A stretch of DNA of 8,619 nt from Nitrospinota bacterium. GTDB taxonomy: Bacteria > UBA8248. Of this stretch, positions 6,329 to 8,619 are shown piece after piece. The stretch's first letter is position 1; every line of letters begins with the position of its first letter. The notes beneath the pieces are model-generated. The model was not told the DNA's origin. It searched no databases and worked only from the letters and a program-made list of their open reading frames with translations. The stretch spans positions 1 through 8,619 of the forward strand of contig JAPYQX010000109.1 of assembly GCA_029937135.1 (NCBI GenBank). The letters run 5' to 3'. The translations under genes were made by a program, and so were the position numbers.

Positions 6329-6928
6329 TTAGCCGCTTTTACTCATGTGGGGGGATGCGGGAGCGTATTTTGAAGGGTCGTGCCCTTCCTGGCGAAGGCG
6401 ATTGGCGAACCATTCCGGCTCGATTCCGTTTGTTTCATCATTCATCTCGGCCATCTCGCAAAATATCTCGATTCGGTGGCCGTCGGGGTCGCAAAAGTAA
6501 AAAGCGCGGTTCTCGCCCCAGGTGCCGTCCCCCTCGGGGTGGGTCGGGCTGTGAACGACGGGGCCCCGGACGATTTCGATTCCGTTTTCGATGATCCACG
6601 CCTTCCAGTCCTCGTATTCCTCGCGGCCGGGCGCCATGAGGGCGAAATGGTGGTAGCCCAGGTCGATCTCGGGGCCCTGGTCATTTCGGCGGAACGAGGA
6701 GAGGTCGCCGGCTTCCTCGGGAAACGAGATGAGGTTGAGGTCGTGGTGAAGACCGCTGCATCTGAGGAAACACAGGCCGACCGGAAAGGTGGGGTGCTCG
6801 CCCGGCGCGTAGCGCTCGGAGACCTTGAAGCCGAGAACTTCGGTGTAGAATCGAAGCGACTCTTCGAGATTCGAGACCTTGAGGGCGACGTGCTGAACGC
6901 CGTCGAAGGTGTGCCCGGGACGCGGCAT
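6329..6928 (-). CDS. VOC superfamily protein (glyoxalase / extradiol dioxygenase fold)
   Basis: A 199-residue protein with two paired beta-alpha-beta-beta-beta modules of the vicinal oxygen chelate fold. Module 1 starts with VQHVALKVSNLEESLRFYTE (11-30), and module 2 with GYHHFALMAPGREEYEDW (91-108). The likely metal ligands are H13, H94 (aligned with H13 in the repeat) and E154 in DPDGHRIEIFCE. They resemble the 2-His-1-Glu set of extradiol dioxygenases and several glyoxalase-like enzymes. A 40-residue tail after the fold (EPEWFANRLRQEGHDPSKYA) is not part of the core. The chemistry, whether ring cleavage, isomerisation or glutathione conjugation, cannot be decided. ATG 6928 follows GGGGAGG (6940-6946) at 11 nt. 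A perfect inverted repeat at 6954-6969 lies just upstream. Confidence 0.88.
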   Translation of the reverse strand: MPRPGHTFDGVQHVALKVSNLEESLRFYTEVLGFKVSERYAPGEHPTFPVGLCFLRCSGLHHDLNLISFPEEAGDLSSFRRNDQGPEIDLGYHHFALMAPGREEYEDWKAWIIENGIEIVRGPVVHSPTHPEGDGTWGENRAFYFCDPDGHRIEIFCEMAEMNDETNGIEPEWFANRLRQEGHDPSKYAPASPHMSKSG

Positions 6929-7208
6929 CGTTCTCAGTTCCTCCCCTCGATCCGGTTATGCAAATAACCTTCTTTCAAACCGCCGTTTGGCGGCTCATCG
7001 CCCGGCGGCGGTAAATGGGCCCGCCGCTCGGAGGGCGGCAAGTGGGGATACTAGCGCAACCCCCGGGCGGAGGAAAACGCCCCGGGGCCGGGGGGCGTAA
7101 AATACACCGGCGGCGGCCCCCTCTCTTTACCTGTGCCGATTCGCTGGGCTAGAGTGCGGGAAATCCGGTAAAATTTTATTTTCGGAACTTCAAAAAGGAG
7201 TATTTTCC
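6929..7208. other. Divergent GC-rich intergenic region with several hairpins
   Basis: The 280 bp between the VOC and reductase genes contain no gene. Besides the repeat at 6954-6969 they hold hairpins at 6978-6995 (CCGCC-GTTT-GGCGG core), 7005-7027 (GCGGCGG with CCGCCGC) and 7061-7087 (CCCCGGGCG pairing with CGCCCCGGGG, one bulge). None has a T-tract. A weak plus-strand promoter candidate is TTTACC (7126-7131), an 18-nt spacer, then TAGAGT (7150-7155), four of six matches in each box. Confidence 0.4.
6954..6969. promoter_or_regulatory. Perfect inverted repeat upstream of the VOC gene, candidate operator
   Basis: GGTTAT-GCAA-ATAACC is a 6+4+6 inverted repeat ending 26 bp before the VOC start and just upstream of its ribosome-binding site. 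It is AT-rich inside a GC-rich spacer, which makes chance less likely. It could be bound by a dimeric repressor, or fold in the leader RNA. No regulator gene lies next to it. Confidence 0.35.
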
Positions 7209-8093
7209 ATGAGCATGAAAATAGGCGTTGTCGGTCTGGGAGTCATGGGCGGGGCTTTCGCCGGGCATCTGCTCGACGCCGGTTTCGAGGTGGCGGGGTT
7301 TGATCCCGATGAGGGGATGTACGCAAAGCTCGAGGGCAAGCCGCTCCGGCGGGCTTCCTCGCCGGCGGACGCGGCGGCGGGAGCGCAATTGACATTAACC
7401 TCTCTGCCCAACTACGGCGTGGTTGAAAAAGCGGTGGCCGGGGACGGCGGTGTTTTCGAGGGCGCCGGGAAGGGGGCGATTATCGCGGATTTGAGCACCG
7501 TGCCGCCCAAGTTTTCACGCACGATGGCCGGGCTGGCCGGGGAAAAGGGATTTAGTTGGCTCGATACGCCGGTGAGCGGGGTGGGCAAGCAGGCGGCGGT
7601 CAAGGATCTGGTTGTCATGAGTTCGGGCCCAAGGGCCGCCTTCGATCTGGCCCTGCCCGCCTTCGACGCGATCGGAAAAAAAACCATTTATGTGGGCGAG
7701 AAAAATGGCCTCGCCGCCCAACTCAAGCTCGTGGTGAACCTGGTTCTTTTCATCAACATGGCCGGGGCCGCCGAGGGGATGACCCTGGGGCTGAAAGCGG
7801 GTATCTCGCCCGATGTCATGCTTGAGACGCTATGCGCGGGCGCGGCGGGCTCGAACCTCCTTGATGTGCGGGGCAAGGACATGCTGGCCGATAATTATCC
7901 TCCCTCGGGGCCGATCTGGATTGTCCTGAAGGATCTGGAGTGCGCGATACAATCAGCCAAGGATCTGGACGTGCCGGTCCCTCTGGGCGGCCTGCTGGAG
8001 CATTTTTATATGATGCAGCGGAGCAAGGGGCGCCAGGACGAGGACGGAAGCTCGATCTTCAGAATCTACAAGGAGATGGCGAACCTGGCCTGA
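7209..8093 (+). CDS. NAD(P)-dependent 3-hydroxyisobutyrate dehydrogenase-family reductase
   Basis: A 294-residue beta-hydroxyacid dehydrogenase of normal length, in the group that includes 3-hydroxyisobutyrate dehydrogenase, tartronate semialdehyde reductase and glyoxylate/succinic semialdehyde reductases. The N-terminal Rossmann domain begins KIGVVGLGVMGGAFAGHLL (glycine motif GLGVMG at 9-14), with FD at 31-32 ending the second strand. The substrate-binding loop is DTPVSG (119-124). The catalytic lysine is K173 with N177 in LKLVVN, and KDL at 241-243 is the usual late motif. The substrate within the family is not clear. ATG 7209 follows AAGGAG (7195-7200) with 8-nt spacing. An internal ATG at 7215 is less well placed. 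The gene is divergent from the VOC gene and converges on the cheY fragment, whose stop lies 23 bp beyond. Confidence 0.9.
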   Translation: MSMKIGVVGLGVMGGAFAGHLLDAGFEVAGFDPDEGMYAKLEGKPLRRASSPADAAAGAQLTLTSLPNYGVVEKAVAGDGGVFEGAGKGAIIADLSTVPPKFSRTMAGLAGEKGFSWLDTPVSGVGKQAAVKDLVVMSSGPRAAFDLALPAFDAIGKKTIYVGEKNGLAAQLKLVVNLVLFINMAGAAEGMTLGLKAGISPDVMLETLCAGAAGSNLLDVRGKDMLADNYPPSGPIWIVLKDLECAIQSAKDLDVPVPLGGLLEHFYMMQRSKGRQDEDGSSIFRIYKEMANLA

Positions 8094-8116
8094 TATCCGG
8101 TGCGCGCGCGGGGGAG

Positions 8117-8382
8117 TTATTTTTTGAAGATCGTCCCGAGCTTTTCCTCGAACACATTCGGAGTGAAGGGCTTTACGATATAGTTGGACGCGCCGGCCTG
8201 GATGGCTATGATGATATTTTCCTTGAGAGCCTCGGTGGTGACCATCAGGAAGGGAATCGATTTCGTTTTCTCGTCCGCACGAACGGCCTTGAGGAACTCG
8301 AGGCCGGTCATGACCGGCATATTCCAGTCCGAAACGATCAGTCCGAAATCCCCCGCCTTGGCCATTCGGAAGGCTCTCTCGC
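8117..8382 (-). pseudogene. cheY: CheY-like response regulator, N-terminus missing
   Basis: About 88 residues match the C-terminal two thirds of a CheY receiver domain. The phospho-acceptor loop is SDWNMPVMTGLEFL, with its Asp corresponding to Asp57 of E. coli CheY. It continues with ADEKTKSIPFLMVTTEA (switch Thr in VTT), KENIIIAIQAGASNYIVKPF (the KP pair) and ends EEKLGTIFKK-TAA. The similarity stops near RERAFRM, at about 8380. The first 35-40 residues, which carry the acidic metal-binding pair, are absent. The open frame runs on to 8524, but that stretch is antisense to the cheX piece and is not receiver-like. No valid start can be assigned. The gene appears cut by the junction at about 8370-8385. 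Confidence 0.82.
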
Positions 8383-8617
8383 GGTCAGTTTTTCGGAGTC
8401 TTGTGCGCTCAAAATCGTCGAAAACATGATTGGCGAGAAGTATGACGAGATGAACGAGGAGGTGGCGGACTGCGTGGGTGAGTTGACGAACATGATCTCC
8501 GGCGACGCCCGCTCCCAGCTTCAAAAAGTGGGCTTCGACTTTACGGCCGCCATACCCACCGTCTTTTATGATATCATGGCAAGAAGATCGTCAGGTTCTA
8601 TCTTCTGCCCGTGCTGA
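8372..8617 (+). pseudogene. cheX: CheX-like chemotaxis phosphatase fragment, N-terminus missing
   Basis: From about 8372 the plus strand encodes GSLAVSFSESCALKIVENMI, then ADCVGELTNMISGDARSQL and GFDFTAAIPTV. This is the order and spacing of a CheX/CheC-family protein, with the phosphatase signature E-x2-N-x3-G in ELTNMISG (E at 8480-8482, N at 8489-8491). CheX dephosphorylates CheY-P. The upstream part of this frame is antisense to the cheY fragment, so the first half of cheX is missing. After IPTV the frame loses family resemblance and stops at TGA 8615-8617. The frame starting at 8578 reads GKKIVRFYLLPVLI, which resembles the next CheX segment better, so an indel at about 8561-8578 is possible. 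In other genomes cheX and cheY are often neighbours. Confidence 0.75.
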
Positions 8618-8619
8618 TT

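Noticed and set aside
6978..7087. GC-rich hairpins as intrinsic terminators
   Set aside because: They lie at the 5' sides of two divergent genes and none is followed by a T-tract on either strand.
7940..8371. Plus-strand extension of the CheX frame to the left
   Set aside because: It overlaps the end of the reductase and then runs antisense to the CheY fragment; no CheX similarity is seen before about 8372.
1..8619. CRISPR array, tRNA/rRNA gene, insertion sequence or phage genes
   Set aside because: I saw no regular spaced repeats, no tRNA-like or rRNA sequence, and no transposase or phage proteins in any frame.

Overview
The window is GC-rich bacterial DNA with tightly packed genes, good Shine-Dalgarno sequences and the standard genetic code (TGA ends several genes, TGG encodes Trp). 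An exported substrate-binding protein and CheY/CheX-type chemotaxis genes suggest a motile free-living bacterium. The sequence alone does not fix the phylum. The selenocysteine gene described below implies that the host has the Sec machinery, which is not in this window.

Layout. Seven genes run leftward on the minus strand: VOC/glyoxalase-fold protein (6928-6329), ClC-type chloride transporter with two CBS domains (6220-4472), Gfo/Idh/MocA oxidoreductase (4329-3310), PlsC-like acyltransferase (3287-2631), SDR oxidoreductase (2452-1706), two-domain rhodanese sulfurtransferase (1659-820), and the N-terminal part of an NMT1/SsuA-type ABC substrate-binding protein (431 to the left edge). The acyltransferase lies 22 bp after the Gfo/Idh gene, and the sulfurtransferase 46 bp after the SDR gene, so each pair is probably co-transcribed. 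The substrate-binding gene has its own sigma70-like promoter at 556-584. On the plus strand is a 3-hydroxyisobutyrate-dehydrogenase-family reductase (7209-8093), divergent from the VOC gene across a 280-bp GC-rich spacer.

Main result. The sulfurtransferase frame does not end at the TGA at 955-957. That TGA sits exactly where the catalytic cysteine of the rhodanese active-site loop belongs. The frame continues for 44 conserved rhodanese residues to a TAA at 820-822. A perfect 7-bp hairpin with a GGC loop begins 10 nt after the TGA, which fits a bacterial SECIS element. The gene is best read as a 279-residue selenoprotein with Sec235 in place of the catalytic Cys. An ordinary gene call would truncate it just before the active site.

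Right edge. The last 500 bp hold the C-terminal two thirds of a CheY response regulator on the minus strand, joined head-to-head near 8370-8385 to a middle piece of a CheX phosphatase on the plus strand. Both lack their N-termini. This is an inverted junction, either a real rearrangement or an amplification/assembly chimera, and the order of genes across it should not be trusted.

The remaining genes are ordinary metabolic and transport genes with no obvious common pathway.
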